NCBI GenBank assembly: GCA_016342685.1
Contig: JAEINU010000001.1
Location: 372,001-436,000 of the forward strand
Reading direction: 5' to 3'
Source: Bacteroidales bacterium
Lineage (GTDB): Bacteria; Bacteroidota; Bacteroidia; Bacteroidales; UBA12077
Length of the DNA stretch: 64,000 nucleotides
Numbering within the stretch: position 1 is the stretch's first letter; each line of letters opens with the position of its first letter. The notes under the pieces are model-generated. The model was not told the origin of the DNA, searched no databases, and was given only the letters and a program-made list of their open reading frames with translations. Positions 9,609 to 18,858 of this stretch are shown here, one piece after another. A program made the position numbers and the translations under genes.

Positions 9609-10847
9609 TTATTTTATTTTTAAACCAAAAACAAGAATATCATCAATTTGATCTTGTGAACCTCGCCACTTATCATGAACATTATTAAGTATTTCCTTTT
9701 GAATAATCATTGGTTCATGGCTATGTTGTAATATCAATTCTTTAAATTGTTTGTACCTAAACTTTTTCCCTTTAGGCCCACCAAATTGATCTGCATAACC
9801 ATCAGAAAATAGATATAACTGATCGTCAGCATATAATTTTATCACATGATTTGTAAAAGGGTTATTAAAAGTTAAATAGATTCCAACAGGCATTCTATCC
9901 CCTTTTATTTCTTGCAACTCATTTTTTCTAATTAGATATAGGGGATTGTTTGCTCCAGAAAATTGCAATTCATTTTTTGTGCAATCAATTATACATAATG
10001 CAATATCTAAACCATCCTGTGCTTCTCCGGATTGTCCTGTTTGGTTTAACGATTTAATAATATGTTCTCGTAATTGTTCCAAAATACCGCTAGCAGTTCT
10101 AAATTTATTTCTAGATACAATTTCGTTAAGATAAACAGCTCCAAGCATATGCATTAGTCTACCCGAAATGCCATGTCCAGTGCAATCACCAACAGCAATT
10201 ATTTTTTGATCTCCAATATTAGAAACCCAATAAAAATCACCGCTAACGTGATTTTTTGGCTGATGAAGTATGAAATATTCTTCAATGCTATTTGATATAA
10301 AATCTAAGTTGGGTAAAATAGCTTGCTGAATCCGACTTGCATATCTGATATCAGCCATAATTTCTTTATTCTTTCTGATAATTAGTTCTCTCTGCTTTAA
10401 CTCATTTTCAATTTGAAACTGAATTCTTTTATCCTTTGCATCAATTTCATCCTGTTGTTGCTCAATGGATTTAAAATTATCAATAAGTTTAATCGCAGTT
10501 GCAGTATTTGAAATTAATGTTGATTCTGAAAAAGGTTTTCGAATAAAATTAATAGCTCCTGCATCGTAAATTTCATTGTAATTATCTGTTTCTGAAATAA
10601 CAATAATTGGAAGTTTTCTAAAACTTAAAATTTCCGTTATTAATTGCAATCCCTCCTTAAATTTAAGCTCAGGAAAATCTATATCTAGAATAATAAAGTC
10701 GGGAGAATATTCTTCAATTTTCGAATATAAGTTGTTAATACAATTAACTTCAAAAAAAGAAACATCGGGAAAATTAGATTTAATAATATCACTTACTATG
10801 TTAACGTCATTTTGTTGATTGCTTATGATCAGCAAATTGTTATTCAT
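9609..10847 (-). CDS. Response regulator with SpoIIE-type PP2C output
   Basis: 412 aa. An N-terminal receiver domain has its phospho-acceptor Asp in DFIILDIDFPEL and the conserved Lys in FIRKPF. A coiled linker is followed by a SpoIIE phosphatase domain (HVSGDFYW, AVGDCTGHGISGRLM, YLFSDGYADQ). It resembles RsbU/HsbR-type phosphorylation-controlled phosphatases. It lies 27 bases upstream of the TPR-SpoIIE gene; two phosphatases could act on the same SiaC-like target, one controlled by phospho-relay and one by a membrane input. Confidence 0.88.
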   Translation of the reverse strand: MNNNLLIISNQQNDVNIVSDIIKSNFPDVSFFEVNCINNLYSKIEEYSPDFIILDIDFPELKFKEGLQLITEILSFRKLPIIVISETDNYNEIYDAGAINFIRKPFSESTLISNTATAIKLIDNFKSIEQQQDEIDAKDKRIQFQIENELKQRELIIRKNKEIMADIRYASRIQQAILPNLDFISNSIEEYFILHQPKNHVSGDFYWVSNIGDQKIIAVGDCTGHGISGRLMHMLGAVYLNEIVSRNKFRTASGILEQLREHIIKSLNQTGQSGEAQDGLDIALCIIDCTKNELQFSGANNPLYLIRKNELQEIKGDRMPVGIYLTFNNPFTNHVIKLYADDQLYLFSDGYADQFGGPKGKKFRYKQFKELILQHSHEPMIIQKEILNNVHDKWRGSQDQIDDILVFGLKIK

Positions 10848-10923
10848 AAATCTAATCTTTTATTGAAAATTAAATGTACTTATATTTGGACTAAATATCT
10901 ATTTATAAAAAGTTTTTTTAAGG

Positions 10924-10967
10924 TTTCAGGAGGTCAATTTCAAGGGTTTTTGACAAAGACCCTGAAA
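10924..10967 (+). promoter_or_regulatory. Hairpin-forming leader upstream of the cyclase gene
   Basis: In the 236-base gap between divergent regulator genes, GGGTTTTTGAC/AAAGACCC (10944-10962) forms a hairpin, while TTTCAGG (10924-10930) can instead pair with CCTGAAA (10961-10967), which shares two bases with the first stem. A TATATTTG box lies on the + strand around 10876. The arrangement could be a switchable leader of the cyclase gene, but may be a simple hairpin. The AGGAGG inside it is not near a start. Confidence 0.3.
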
Positions 10968-11083
10968 TAAATTATGAAACACCTATTTTTAACAATTAAA
11001 AAGCGAACAAAACCTTTCAAATTGTTAATTAAATTTTAATTTTAAGGGGAGAAAGTTAAACAGATATTAATATCTAATTATTC

Positions 11084-12685
11084 ATGATTTATAAAATTCT
11101 CATTGCTGATGATTCTGGAGAATCTTGTAATTATTTACAAGATATTTTGCTAGATGAGGGTGAGCGTTTTGTAATTGAGAAAACTTCAAATAGAAATGTT
11201 TATAAGGAAGCTGTTTCTATTAATCCAAATATTATACTAATTACTGCTGATACCTTAACAAAAAGTGGTATTGAAAGTGTAATGTCGCTGAAACAAAATA
11301 TAATAACACACGATATTCCTGTACTATTATTAACAAACTATACTCCAAGAATTAATCTTGACCGTGTTTTCGAATATGGTATTGTTGATTTTGTCAAAAT
11401 TCCATACGAAAAAGATGAGTTGCTCATGAGAATTGAAGCAGCAGAGAGTCGTCGCGAATTTCAGCACGAGATTTACAGAGAGCATGAGTGGTTAAGAGAA
11501 TTGTCTATTGTAGCAAAAAAGACTGCAACGGGTGTAGCCATTATTAGTCCATCAGGACAAGTAGAGTGGGTTAATGAAGGCTTCGAGATTATGTATGGGT
11601 ATTCTTTCCTAGAGTTTAAGCAGGAATTTGAGGATACAATCTTTAATGCAGAAAAAAATCCAAATCTTGCAAATGCTATTAAGAAATGCGGACAAGGCGC
11701 CCAGAGTAATATTTACGAAAATAAATGGACTACAAAAATAGGAAGGCAAATTTGGATACAAACAAATCTGACTCCTGTTTATAATGAACAAGACGAGATA
11801 ATAAAGTTTATTGCAATTGAATCTGATATTACAGCCTTAAAAGAAGCTGAAGAGAGGCTTGAAGCAAAGAATGAAAGTTTACTAACTTTAACAGAACATC
11901 TTGAGAGTACAAATCTTTTATTAGAAACTCAGAGAGAGGAAATAGAGAAGCAAAAAGAATTTATTGAGAGTCAAAAGAAAAAATCAGATGAACTTTTGCT
12001 TAATATTTTGCCATTTGAAACAGCAGAACAATTAAAGAAAAAAGGATTTGCTAAATCAAAACAATATAAATTAGTATCAATCCTTTTTACCGATTTTAAA
12101 GATTTTTCTAAGCTGGCAGATACAATGGATAGTCAGGAGCTAATTAACGAATTAAACGTTTATATTCAAAAGTTTGATGAAATTATTGAAGGTCATTATA
12201 TTGAAAAAATAAAAACAATTGGTGACGCATACATGTGTGCAGGAGGCTTGCCGTTGAGAAATAAAAGTAATCCAATAGACATAACTCTGGCCGGACTGAA
12301 GATTCAGAAATTCATGAAAGATTACGCTGAAGAGAAAAGAAAGAATAATGAAGTGGTGTGGCAATTAAGACTAGGCATCCATACGGGTGAAGTAATAGCA
12401 GGTGTTATTGGCAAAAAGAAATTTGCTTACGATATATGGGGCGATGCTGTAAATAAAGCAAGCAGAATGGAACAAGCAGGTGAAATAGAGCGGGTGAATG
12501 TTTCAGGAAGTACTTATGATTATATTAAAGACTATTTCGACTGTACTTTTAGGGGTAAAATTGAGGTGAAAAATAATGGCGAATTAGAAATGTATTTTGT
12601 AAACAGATTAAAAGAAGAATTCTCTGAGGATAAAGATGGAATTATCCCCAATGCACAATTCTTAAAAAGATTATCTAAATATTAA
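11084..12685 (+). CDS. REC-PAS-class III adenylate cyclase
   Basis: 533 aa. Domain order: receiver-like (1-120), PAS (about 135-250), coiled coil (250-300), class III cyclase (310-510). Metal-binding Asp337 (LFTDFKDF) and Asp381 (TIGDAYM) are present. The purine-selecting pair is Lys377 and Asp449 (FAYDIWGD), the adenylate-type combination, and Asn456/Arg460 complete the active site, so the product should be cAMP. The receiver lacks Asp at the aligned acceptor place (Thr54 in ILITADT), though Lys105 is kept. The gene is divergent from the Sia-like block and may be its output. Confidence 0.9.
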   Translation: MIYKILIADDSGESCNYLQDILLDEGERFVIEKTSNRNVYKEAVSINPNIILITADTLTKSGIESVMSLKQNIITHDIPVLLLTNYTPRINLDRVFEYGIVDFVKIPYEKDELLMRIEAAESRREFQHEIYREHEWLRELSIVAKKTATGVAIISPSGQVEWVNEGFEIMYGYSFLEFKQEFEDTIFNAEKNPNLANAIKKCGQGAQSNIYENKWTTKIGRQIWIQTNLTPVYNEQDEIIKFIAIESDITALKEAEERLEAKNESLLTLTEHLESTNLLLETQREEIEKQKEFIESQKKKSDELLLNILPFETAEQLKKKGFAKSKQYKLVSILFTDFKDFSKLADTMDSQELINELNVYIQKFDEIIEGHYIEKIKTIGDAYMCAGGLPLRNKSNPIDITLAGLKIQKFMKDYAEEKRKNNEVVWQLRLGIHTGEVIAGVIGKKKFAYDIWGDAVNKASRMEQAGEIERVNVSGSTYDYIKDYFDCTFRGKIEVKNNGELEMYFVNRLKEEFSEDKDGIIPNAQFLKRLSKY

Positions 12686-12699
12686 AACTACTCAGATAA

Positions 12700-13182
12700 T
12701 TATTTTAACATTTCCTTATTAAAGTTAAAAGGTAAAAATTGACTAATACTGTCAGCAATAGTCAATTTATTTTCTGCATATAAAATAACCTGAATGTTAT
12801 TATTATGCCTATTTTCACTCTCGAGCATTACTTGTAAACAAGATCCACAAGGAGGTATAGGTTCTTTAATAAAACCTTCTTGGGTAAAAGCAGTTACTGC
12901 AATCGATTTTATTGCTGTGTTTGGATATTTTGAGTTCGCATAAAATATAGCAACCCTTTCTGCACACAATCCTGATGGATATGCTGCATTCTCTTGATTG
13001 TTACCTTGAATTATTTCTCCATTTTCTAGTAATACAGCTGCTCCAACATTAAATTTAGAATAAGGAGCATATGCCGTTTCTGCCGCTTTTTTAGCTTCCT
13101 CAACTAATTTTTGTAATTTATCATCAAGTTCGGCAGGAGATTTGTAATCAATTAAAATAGATTTTATTTCGCGTTTTTCCAT
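12700..13182 (-). CDS. cdd: Cytidine deaminase
   Basis: 160 aa, normal length for the tetrameric type. It deaminates cytidine and deoxycytidine to uridines in pyrimidine salvage. Zinc ligands are Cys73 in the CAE motif (with catalytic Glu75) and Cys112/Cys115 in PPCGSC; NVGAAVLLENGEI is the substrate-binding strand region. It is a single gene, convergent with the cyclase and divergent from the lipoprotein gene. Confidence 0.93.
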   Translation of the reverse strand: MEKREIKSILIDYKSPAELDDKLQKLVEEAKKAAETAYAPYSKFNVGAAVLLENGEIIQGNNQENAAYPSGLCAERVAIFYANSKYPNTAIKSIAVTAFTQEGFIKEPIPPCGSCLQVMLESENRHNNNIQVILYAENKLTIADSISQFLPFNFNKEMLK

Positions 13183-13267
13183 TAATTATGATTTTAAATT
13201 GCAAAAGAATAATCAATTATATAAAATGAATATTATTTTTACAGTGGTTCAAATTAACAAAAAAAAA

Positions 13268-14308
13268 ATGACAAAAAAGGTAATCCTTCTCTTAATACCT
13301 ATTTTAATAGCTTCTTGTAAAGTTCAGCAGGTTCAAAGATCATCTAAAAATACAAAAACAACATATGTTTCAATCGAAAGAAAGGAATATATTAAATTGT
13401 ATAATAACTTAGCAATTAAGGAAATGAAAAGAAGTGGAATTCCTGCAAGTATTACTTTAGCGCAAGCAATGTTAGAATCTGATAACGGGAATAGCACTTT
13501 AGCTCAAAAAGCAAATAATCATTTTGGAATAAAATGCCATAATAGTTGGAAGGGGCCAAAAGTTTTTCACGACGATGATAAGAGAAATGAATGTTTCCGA
13601 AAGTACAAGTCTGTGTATAGTTCATATATTGATCATTCTAATTTTATTGCTAATGGAAATAGATATCAATTTTTATTTGATTTCCCCATAACAGATTATA
13701 AATCGTGGGCAAAGGGATTACAAAAGGCGGGGTATGCAACAAGTAGAACATATGCTACTTTGTTAATAAAGATTATAGAAGATAATCAATTATATGTATT
13801 TGATAAAGGTGAAAGTTTCTCAGAAAACTATAGCGAGGAAAGTAATTCTGACTCTCAACAAGTGGTATTAGATGATGTAGATAATTTTACAATTAATTTA
13901 AATAAACATACTGTAAAAGAGCTAAATAGGATTGATTATATTATTGTAAAAGGAGGTGATACATTTGAGAGTATAACAGAAGAGTTTGGAATGTTACCTT
14001 TTGAGATATTTAAATACAATGAACTTAAACAAAGCACAAAAATCCAAGTTGGACTGTTGCTTTTTTTACAACCCAAAAGAACAAAAGCAGAGGTTGGATC
14101 AGAATTTCATATTGTAAAAGAGGAAGAAACAATGTATTCAATTTCTCAAGTTTACGGAATTAAGATAAAGAGTTTGTATGGAAAAAATCTAATGGAAGAG
14201 GGGACAGAACCTTCTGTTGGACAAAAAATCTGGTTGCGAAAAATAAAATCATATTCAGATGTTATAGATGAAACGCCTGCAATAGAAGGTTTTGATGGAG
14301 AGAAATAG
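13268..14308 (+). CDS. Glucosaminidase (GH73) lipoprotein with LysM domains
   Basis: 346 aa from the ATG chosen, which gives a clean lipoprotein signal (MTKKVILLLIPILIASCK, lipobox IASC); a start 69 bases earlier would add a non-signal extension. Residues about 45-180 are a FlgJ-like N-acetylglucosaminidase domain (SITLAQAMLESDNGNSTLA, NNHFGIKCH). Two LysM-like repeats follow (IIVKGGDTFESITEEFGM and FHIVKEEETMYSISQVYG). It should trim peptidoglycan from the outer-membrane or periplasmic side. Confidence 0.88.
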   Translation: MTKKVILLLIPILIASCKVQQVQRSSKNTKTTYVSIERKEYIKLYNNLAIKEMKRSGIPASITLAQAMLESDNGNSTLAQKANNHFGIKCHNSWKGPKVFHDDDKRNECFRKYKSVYSSYIDHSNFIANGNRYQFLFDFPITDYKSWAKGLQKAGYATSRTYATLLIKIIEDNQLYVFDKGESFSENYSEESNSDSQQVVLDDVDNFTINLNKHTVKELNRIDYIIVKGGDTFESITEEFGMLPFEIFKYNELKQSTKIQVGLLLFLQPKRTKAEVGSEFHIVKEEETMYSISQVYGIKIKSLYGKNLMEEGTEPSVGQKIWLRKIKSYSDVIDETPAIEGFDGEK

Positions 14309-14334
14309 AACCTAAATTTGCTTCCGGCATTCTA

Positions 14335-14545
14335 TTAAAGTGTGCTAATCCCTAAATTGTTTGTTATTTTTGAGATATCAAAGCCTGCGTTTTTAATTAA
14401 TTGTATCATATCGTTAGAATGATACATACGACTATTAACATTCGCTAATGCCGTAAAATATAACGAAGTATTATTCAAACAAAAAGTGGATGTATCGAAT
14501 TTTTGTCGAGCCCAATAAGTTTCTAAAATATATAAATACAGATAA
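14335..14545 (-). pseudogene. Remnant of an O-methyltransferase C-terminus
   Basis: Reading leftwards, an open frame without start encodes YILETYWARQKF, then SLYFTALANVNSRMYHSND, then MIQLIKNAGFDISKI, and stops at TAA (14335-14337). This reads like the last ~65 residues of an acetylserotonin O-methyltransferase-like SAM enzyme. No N-terminal part is present; the frame runs directly into the fmt stop region. The gene was probably deleted except for its end. Identification is from memory of the family pattern. Confidence 0.55.
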
Positions 14546-14546
14546 A

Positions 14547-15527
14547 TTAATCTTTTGTTGAAAATTTATATTCATTTATTTTTTGAAATCCTCTAAGGAA
14601 TTCATTAACAGGCATTCTTTTTTTACCAGCCATTTGAAGTTCCAAAATATTTATAAAGCCATTATTAACAGAAACCTTAAAATAGGTTTTAAGATCTGTA
14701 ATTATTTCTCCGATTTCATTATTGTGAATTGCTTCCTCTTTTCGAGTTGAAAAAATCTTTAATTGGATGGATTTTTTATCTGAATTATAGATCTCTGTCC
14801 ATGCTGCTGGATAAGGGCTTAGTCCTCGAATTAAGTTGTGAATTGAGTTCATATCTTTTGTCCAGTCTATCTTACAATCAGTCTTGAAAATTTTTGGAGC
14901 ATGTTTAATTTCATTTGGGTTATTAATTAATGTATTTTGATTTAAAGGGGTGTAATTTTGTTCGATAATGGCATCAACTGTTTTTAATACCAGATTTGCC
15001 CCTGCATACATTAATTTATCATGAATTATACCTACATTATCGTCTTCTAGAATTGGGATTTCTTCTTGAAATAAAATATTGCCTGTATCTATTTCATGTT
15101 GTAGTAAAAATGTTGAAATTCCTGTTTTTTTATCACCATTAATAATAGCCCAGTTTATTGGTGCTGCTCCACGATAATGTGGTAGAAGTGAGGCGTGAAG
15201 GTTAAACGTCCCGAATTTAGGCATGCTCCAAACAACTTCTGGAAGCATTTTGAAGGCAACTACAATTTGCAAATCAGCATTTAGGTTTTTAAGTTCCATT
15301 AAAAAGTCTTCATTCCTAAATTTATCTGGTTGTAAAATTTTTAATCCTTTAGCTTCTGCATATTTTTTTACAGCCGATTCATTTATCTTTTGCCCACGAC
15401 CAGCAGGTTTATCTGGATTTGTAACTACACTAACTATGTTGTAGTCATTTTCAACAAGTAGTTTTAATGGTTCTACTGCAAAATCAGGAGTTCCCATGTA
15501 TATTATTCTTAAGCTTTGTTTGTCCAT
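14547..15527 (-). CDS. fmt: Methionyl-tRNA formyltransferase
   Basis: 326 aa from MDKQSLRIIYMGTPDFA, chosen over a start 30 bases upstream because it fits the family N-terminus. It formylates initiator Met-tRNA from 10-formyl-THF. Visible motifs: MGTPDFA, NPDKPAGRG, NLHASLLPHYRGAAPINWAI (catalytic Asn/His region) and the LLQHEIDTG loop with the conserved Asp. The C-terminal OB-like domain is present. A TACTTTTG box lies just upstream. Confidence 0.95.
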   Translation of the reverse strand: MDKQSLRIIYMGTPDFAVEPLKLLVENDYNIVSVVTNPDKPAGRGQKINESAVKKYAEAKGLKILQPDKFRNEDFLMELKNLNADLQIVVAFKMLPEVVWSMPKFGTFNLHASLLPHYRGAAPINWAIINGDKKTGISTFLLQHEIDTGNILFQEEIPILEDDNVGIIHDKLMYAGANLVLKTVDAIIEQNYTPLNQNTLINNPNEIKHAPKIFKTDCKIDWTKDMNSIHNLIRGLSPYPAAWTEIYNSDKKSIQLKIFSTRKEEAIHNNEIGEIITDLKTYFKVSVNNGFINILELQMAGKKRMPVNEFLRGFQKINEYKFSTKD

Positions 15528-15554
15528 ATTAAACCTGTTTTTACTAAATTTGAA

Positions 15555-15562
15555 CAAAAGTA
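15555..15562 (-). promoter_or_regulatory. Putative -7 box for fmt
   Basis: On the minus strand TACTTTTG matches TAnnTTTG, 28 bases before the chosen fmt start. No clear -33 element was found. Confidence 0.4.
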
Positions 15563-15610
15563 TTAAATTATAGGATAAATCGGTGTAGTTTTATTTTCAA
15601 ATGTAATTTT

Positions 15611-16309
15611 ATGAATAATAAATTTAGTTGGCAAAGTTTTATTAGTATCGGACTCTTATTTTCTTTTTTTGTAATGCTTCTTTCTGGCATAATCTTGTAT
15701 ATAGCACCAGAAGGGAGTTTGTCCCGATGGATTGATTGGGATATTTTAAATTTGTCAAAAAAACAGTGGGAACATCAGCATACTATATTTTCATATTTAT
15801 TTATCCTATTTACAATATTTCATATTTTTAAGATAAACTGGAGCTTGCTGTTGTCCTATTTTGTTCCCGAGAAAATTAAGATATCTCATTATAAGGAATT
15901 GTTAATTGCTTCAGCAATAACTATCTTAATTTTTATAGGGACTCTTTTTAATGCAACTCCTTTAAAATATATAATTGATCTAGGAGCAGATATCTCTGAT
16001 AGAGTTTCAGAAAATGTTGAAATTCCAGATGTTTCTGATTCGGAAAAACTAACCATTGAAGTATTCTCAATTGAAATTTTAAATACTTCTTTTGAGAATG
16101 TTAACAAAATATTAAACGATAATAGTTTAAGTGGGGCAAGAGAAGACATCCTGGTGAAGGATTTTTGCTCAATTAACAATATTTCCCCACATGAATTTTA
16201 TAGGCTTTTAAAAGGAGAGTTATTAATAAGAAATAGCTCCAGTGTAATGGGGTTCCCTGAAATAACTTCAAAAATAAATTGTTTAGATCAAATAAATTCT
16301 ATTTTATAA
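15611..16309 (+). CDS. DUF4405-type membrane protein
   Basis: 232 aa. Three clear hydrophobic segments near residues 10-31, 58-84 and 97-116, with His residues in WEHQHTIFSY and FHIFKI that could bind heme as in DUF4405/cytochrome b561-like proteins. The C-terminal 115 residues are soluble and contain SGAREDILVKDFCSINNISP, which looks like a short helical domain. Function is unknown; redox membrane function is inference. It stands alone, with a terminator after it. Confidence 0.65.
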   Translation: MNNKFSWQSFISIGLLFSFFVMLLSGIILYIAPEGSLSRWIDWDILNLSKKQWEHQHTIFSYLFILFTIFHIFKINWSLLLSYFVPEKIKISHYKELLIASAITILIFIGTLFNATPLKYIIDLGADISDRVSENVEIPDVSDSEKLTIEVFSIEILNTSFENVNKILNDNSLSGAREDILVKDFCSINNISPHEFYRLLKGELLIRNSSSVMGFPEITSKINCLDQINSIL

Positions 16310-16310
16310 G

Positions 16311-16337
16311 AAAAGGCTCGATAATTCGAGCCTTTTT
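16311..16337. terminator. Bidirectional terminator
   Basis: AAAAGGCTCG-ATAATT-CGAGCCTTTTT forms a perfect hairpin with T-runs on both strands between convergent genes. Confidence 0.9.
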
Positions 16338-16348
16338 ATTTCTTAGAT

Positions 16349-17596
16349 TTATTTTTTTATTGGTTTAACAAGCTCAAGTGTATGTCCCATTTTTTTCATT
16401 TTTGTTTCTAGGTAAAAATGATTGTGCTTATTGGGTTCTATTTCAAGAGTAATATTCTCAATAATTTCTAAGCCATATGCTTCTAACCCTTTTCTCTTAA
16501 TTGGGTTGTTTGTAAGAAGTTTTATTTTACCTAAATCTAATTCTCTTAAAATATTAGCTCCAACTCCGTAATCTCTTTCATCATCTTTAAAGCCAAGTTC
16601 TATATTTGCTTCAACGGTATCCATTCCTTCTTCTTGGAGTTTATAAGCTTTCATCTTGTTATAAAGTCCAATTCCTCTACCTTCTTGATTTAGATATACG
16701 ATTACACCTGTTCCTAATTCATCAATTTTTTTCATTGCTTCATGTAATTGCTGACCACAGTCGCACCTTTTAGATGCAAAAATATCACCAGTTGCGCAAG
16801 ATGAGTGTACTCGTACACAAACAGGTTCATCTTTAGTCCAGCTTCCTTTTATTAATGCGACATGCTCAAGTCCGTTGGACTTTTGTCTAAAAGGGATTAA
16901 ATCAAACGTTCCATATTCAGTTGGTAGTTTTACTCGAACACCTTTTTCAACTAGGCTATCTTCTTTTAATCTGAATTTGATAAGCTCTTCAATTGAAATG
17001 ATTTTTAAGCCGAATTTCTTAGCAATTTTAAGAAGTTCAGGTAATCGAGCCATTGTGCCATCTTCATTCATTATTTCAACTAAAGCTCCACCTGGTTTCA
17101 AACCTGCCAATCGAGTTAAATCAACTACAGCTTCAGTATGTCCTGCACGTCGGATTACACCTCTTTGCTTTGCTTTTAAAGGGAAGATGTGTCCAGGGCG
17201 TCCTAAGTCTTCTGCTTTTGTATTATCATCAACTAGAGCTTTTATTGTTTTAGCTCTATCAGAAGCAGATATTCCAGTTGTGCAACCATGTCCATTTAAA
17301 TCCACAGAAACGGTAAATGGCGTAGCGTGTAAGGCTGTATTATTTCCGACCATTAACTCAAGTTCAAGTTCTTCACATCGAGCTTCGGTCAATGGAGTAC
17401 AAATTAATCCTCTTCCATGAGTTGCCATAAAGTTTACAATTTCCGGAGTAATCGTTTCTGCTGCAGTGACAAAATCACCTTCGTTTTCACGATCTTCGTC
17501 ATCAACAACTATAATTACTTTACCAGCTTTGATATCTTCAATAGCTTCTTCAATGGTATTAAGCTTACTTTGAGTATTATCTTGATTTTTAGACAT
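16349..17596 (-). CDS. ribBA: Bifunctional 3,4-DHBP synthase / GTP cyclohydrolase II
   Basis: 415 aa riboflavin biosynthesis enzyme. The N-terminal half has the RibB loop [12 protein letters not shown] and [13 protein letters not shown]; the C-terminal half is RibA with the zinc site [15 protein letters not shown] and NQEGRGIGL. It supplies both starting branches of riboflavin synthesis from ribulose-5-phosphate and GTP. It has a TACTTTTG promoter box upstream; no FMN riboswitch was recognised in the short leader. Confidence 0.96.
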   Translation of the reverse strand: MSKNQDNTQSKLNTIEEAIEDIKAGKVIIVVDDEDRENEGDFVTAAETITPEIVNFMATHGRGLICTPLTEARCEELELELMVGNNTALHATPFTVSVDLNGHGCTTGISASDRAKTIKALVDDNTKAEDLGRPGHIFPLKAKQRGVIRRAGHTEAVVDLTRLAGLKPGGALVEIMNEDGTMARLPELLKIAKKFGLKIISIEELIKFRLKEDSLVEKGVRVKLPTEYGTFDLIPFRQKSNGLEHVALIKGSWTKDEPVCVRVHSSCATGDIFASKRCDCGQQLHEAMKKIDELGTGVIVYLNQEGRGIGLYNKMKAYKLQEEGMDTVEANIELGFKDDERDYGVGANILRELDLGKIKLLTNNPIKRKGLEAYGLEIIENITLEIEPNKHNHFYLETKMKKMGHTLELVKPIKK

Positions 17597-17627
17597 TATA
17601 CATTATTTTTTGAAAATCAATTTTGTG

Positions 17628-17635
17628 CAAAAGTA
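17628..17635 (-). promoter_or_regulatory. Putative -7 box for ribBA
   Basis: TACTTTTG on the minus strand, 32 bases before the ribBA ATG, fits TAnnTTTG. Confidence 0.45.
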
Positions 17636-17684
17636 TAATAAGTGATTAAATATCCATAGAAAAGGCATTATAAATTAGCTTATT

Positions 17685-18851
17685 TTATTCCCTTTTTGCC
17701 TTTTCCCAGTTTACAGTTTGTTTTTTTCTTAAAAATCTTATAAAACCAATGATTTCAGAAATATTCATTATGAATAAATAATAAGGAGCAAAAATAATTT
17801 TAAATCTTGTTTTTATCGATTGCATTAAATAACCTAGCAGCACAAATAAATAAAAAATTACTTGCAAATAGAAAATGTAGGCAAAAATGCTATTCCAATT
17901 GTTATTTATTGATAAGTAGAGGTTTACGAAGAATAGTAAAAATATCGAAACAGGAACTAAAGTCCATCTTAATAACTTATGTGATATGTATTGGAAAGAG
18001 AGAATAGGGTTTTTGAAAGGATTTAGTAAACTCTTTAATCTGGAAATAGCTTGAAAACCACCGTAAGCAATACGATTTTTTCTTTTTAATTCTTCATTAA
18101 TATTGGCAGATGCTCTTTCAGTTGCATAAGCTTCTGGAGTGTACTTAATTTTATATCCTTTTTGAGCAATCCGCAATGAAATTATGAAATCATCTAAAAT
18201 CGTATCACTTTCGATCTCTTCAAAAAGTTCTGTTTTTATGGCAAACAATTCGCCAACTGCTCCTATGGTTGAATTAAATATTGATTCATTCTTTTTTAAG
18301 AAGGATTCATATTTCCAATAAATTCCTTCACCCGAATTAACAGCATTATCTTTATTTTGAGGAGCAATCCTTTTTTCACCAGCTACGCATCCAACTTTAG
18401 GATCCTTAAACTGATTTACAATTTCAATTATTGCATTTTTATTTAAATTTGTATTTGCATCCGAAAAAATAACAATTGGTGTTTTAATAAATTTCATTCC
18501 TCGGTTTATGGCTCCGGTTTTACCATTTCTTTCTTTATTGTGTAAAACAATAAATTCATTGTATTTTGATAAGATTGATGGTGTTTCATCGCACGACCCA
18601 TCAGTTACCCATACATACTTAATTTTATCTTTTGGATAATTCAGATTTAAGGAATTAGAAATTTTTTGCTCAATAAAATCAGCTTCGTTGTATGCTGCAA
18701 CAAATAAGGTTATTTCAGGTTCGTATTTATTCTGGGATTTATTGTCTCTATAAAATATTCTTTTGGGAAGATTAAATATCAACAATAAGATCGGATAACC
18801 CAAATATGAGTAAAATATAATAAATAGTAATATCCAAAAAATGTAAATCAC
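17685..18851 (-). CDS. Family 2 glycosyltransferase, membrane-bound
   Basis: 388 aa, GTG start. An N-terminal membrane helix (IFWILLFIIFYSYLGYPILL) is followed by a GT-A domain: LFVAAYNEADFI, WVTDGSCDET, the DxD-like FSDANTN, and acceptor-site LDDFIISLRIAQKG with the KNRIAYGGFQAI motif in place of QxxRW. Two or three helices close the C-terminus. It is probably an inverting transferase for exopolysaccharide or glycolipid. It starts 7 bases after the stop of the other glycosyltransferase, so both form one pathway operon. Confidence 0.87.
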   Translation of the reverse strand: MIYIFWILLFIIFYSYLGYPILLLIFNLPKRIFYRDNKSQNKYEPEITLFVAAYNEADFIEQKISNSLNLNYPKDKIKYVWVTDGSCDETPSILSKYNEFIVLHNKERNGKTGAINRGMKFIKTPIVIFSDANTNLNKNAIIEIVNQFKDPKVGCVAGEKRIAPQNKDNAVNSGEGIYWKYESFLKKNESIFNSTIGAVGELFAIKTELFEEIESDTILDDFIISLRIAQKGYKIKYTPEAYATERASANINEELKRKNRIAYGGFQAISRLKSLLNPFKNPILSFQYISHKLLRWTLVPVSIFLLFFVNLYLSINNNWNSIFAYIFYLQVIFYLFVLLGYLMQSIKTRFKIIFAPYYLFIMNISEIIGFIRFLRKKQTVNWEKAKRE

Positions 18852-18858
18852 CTAAGTT

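Noticed and set aside
10927-10932. CAGGAGG-like Shine-Dalgarno sequence
   Set aside because: No start codon at a usable distance, and this phylum rarely uses such sites.
16875-17420. 181-aa + strand frame
   Set aside because: Antisense shadow of ribBA, which has full family motifs.
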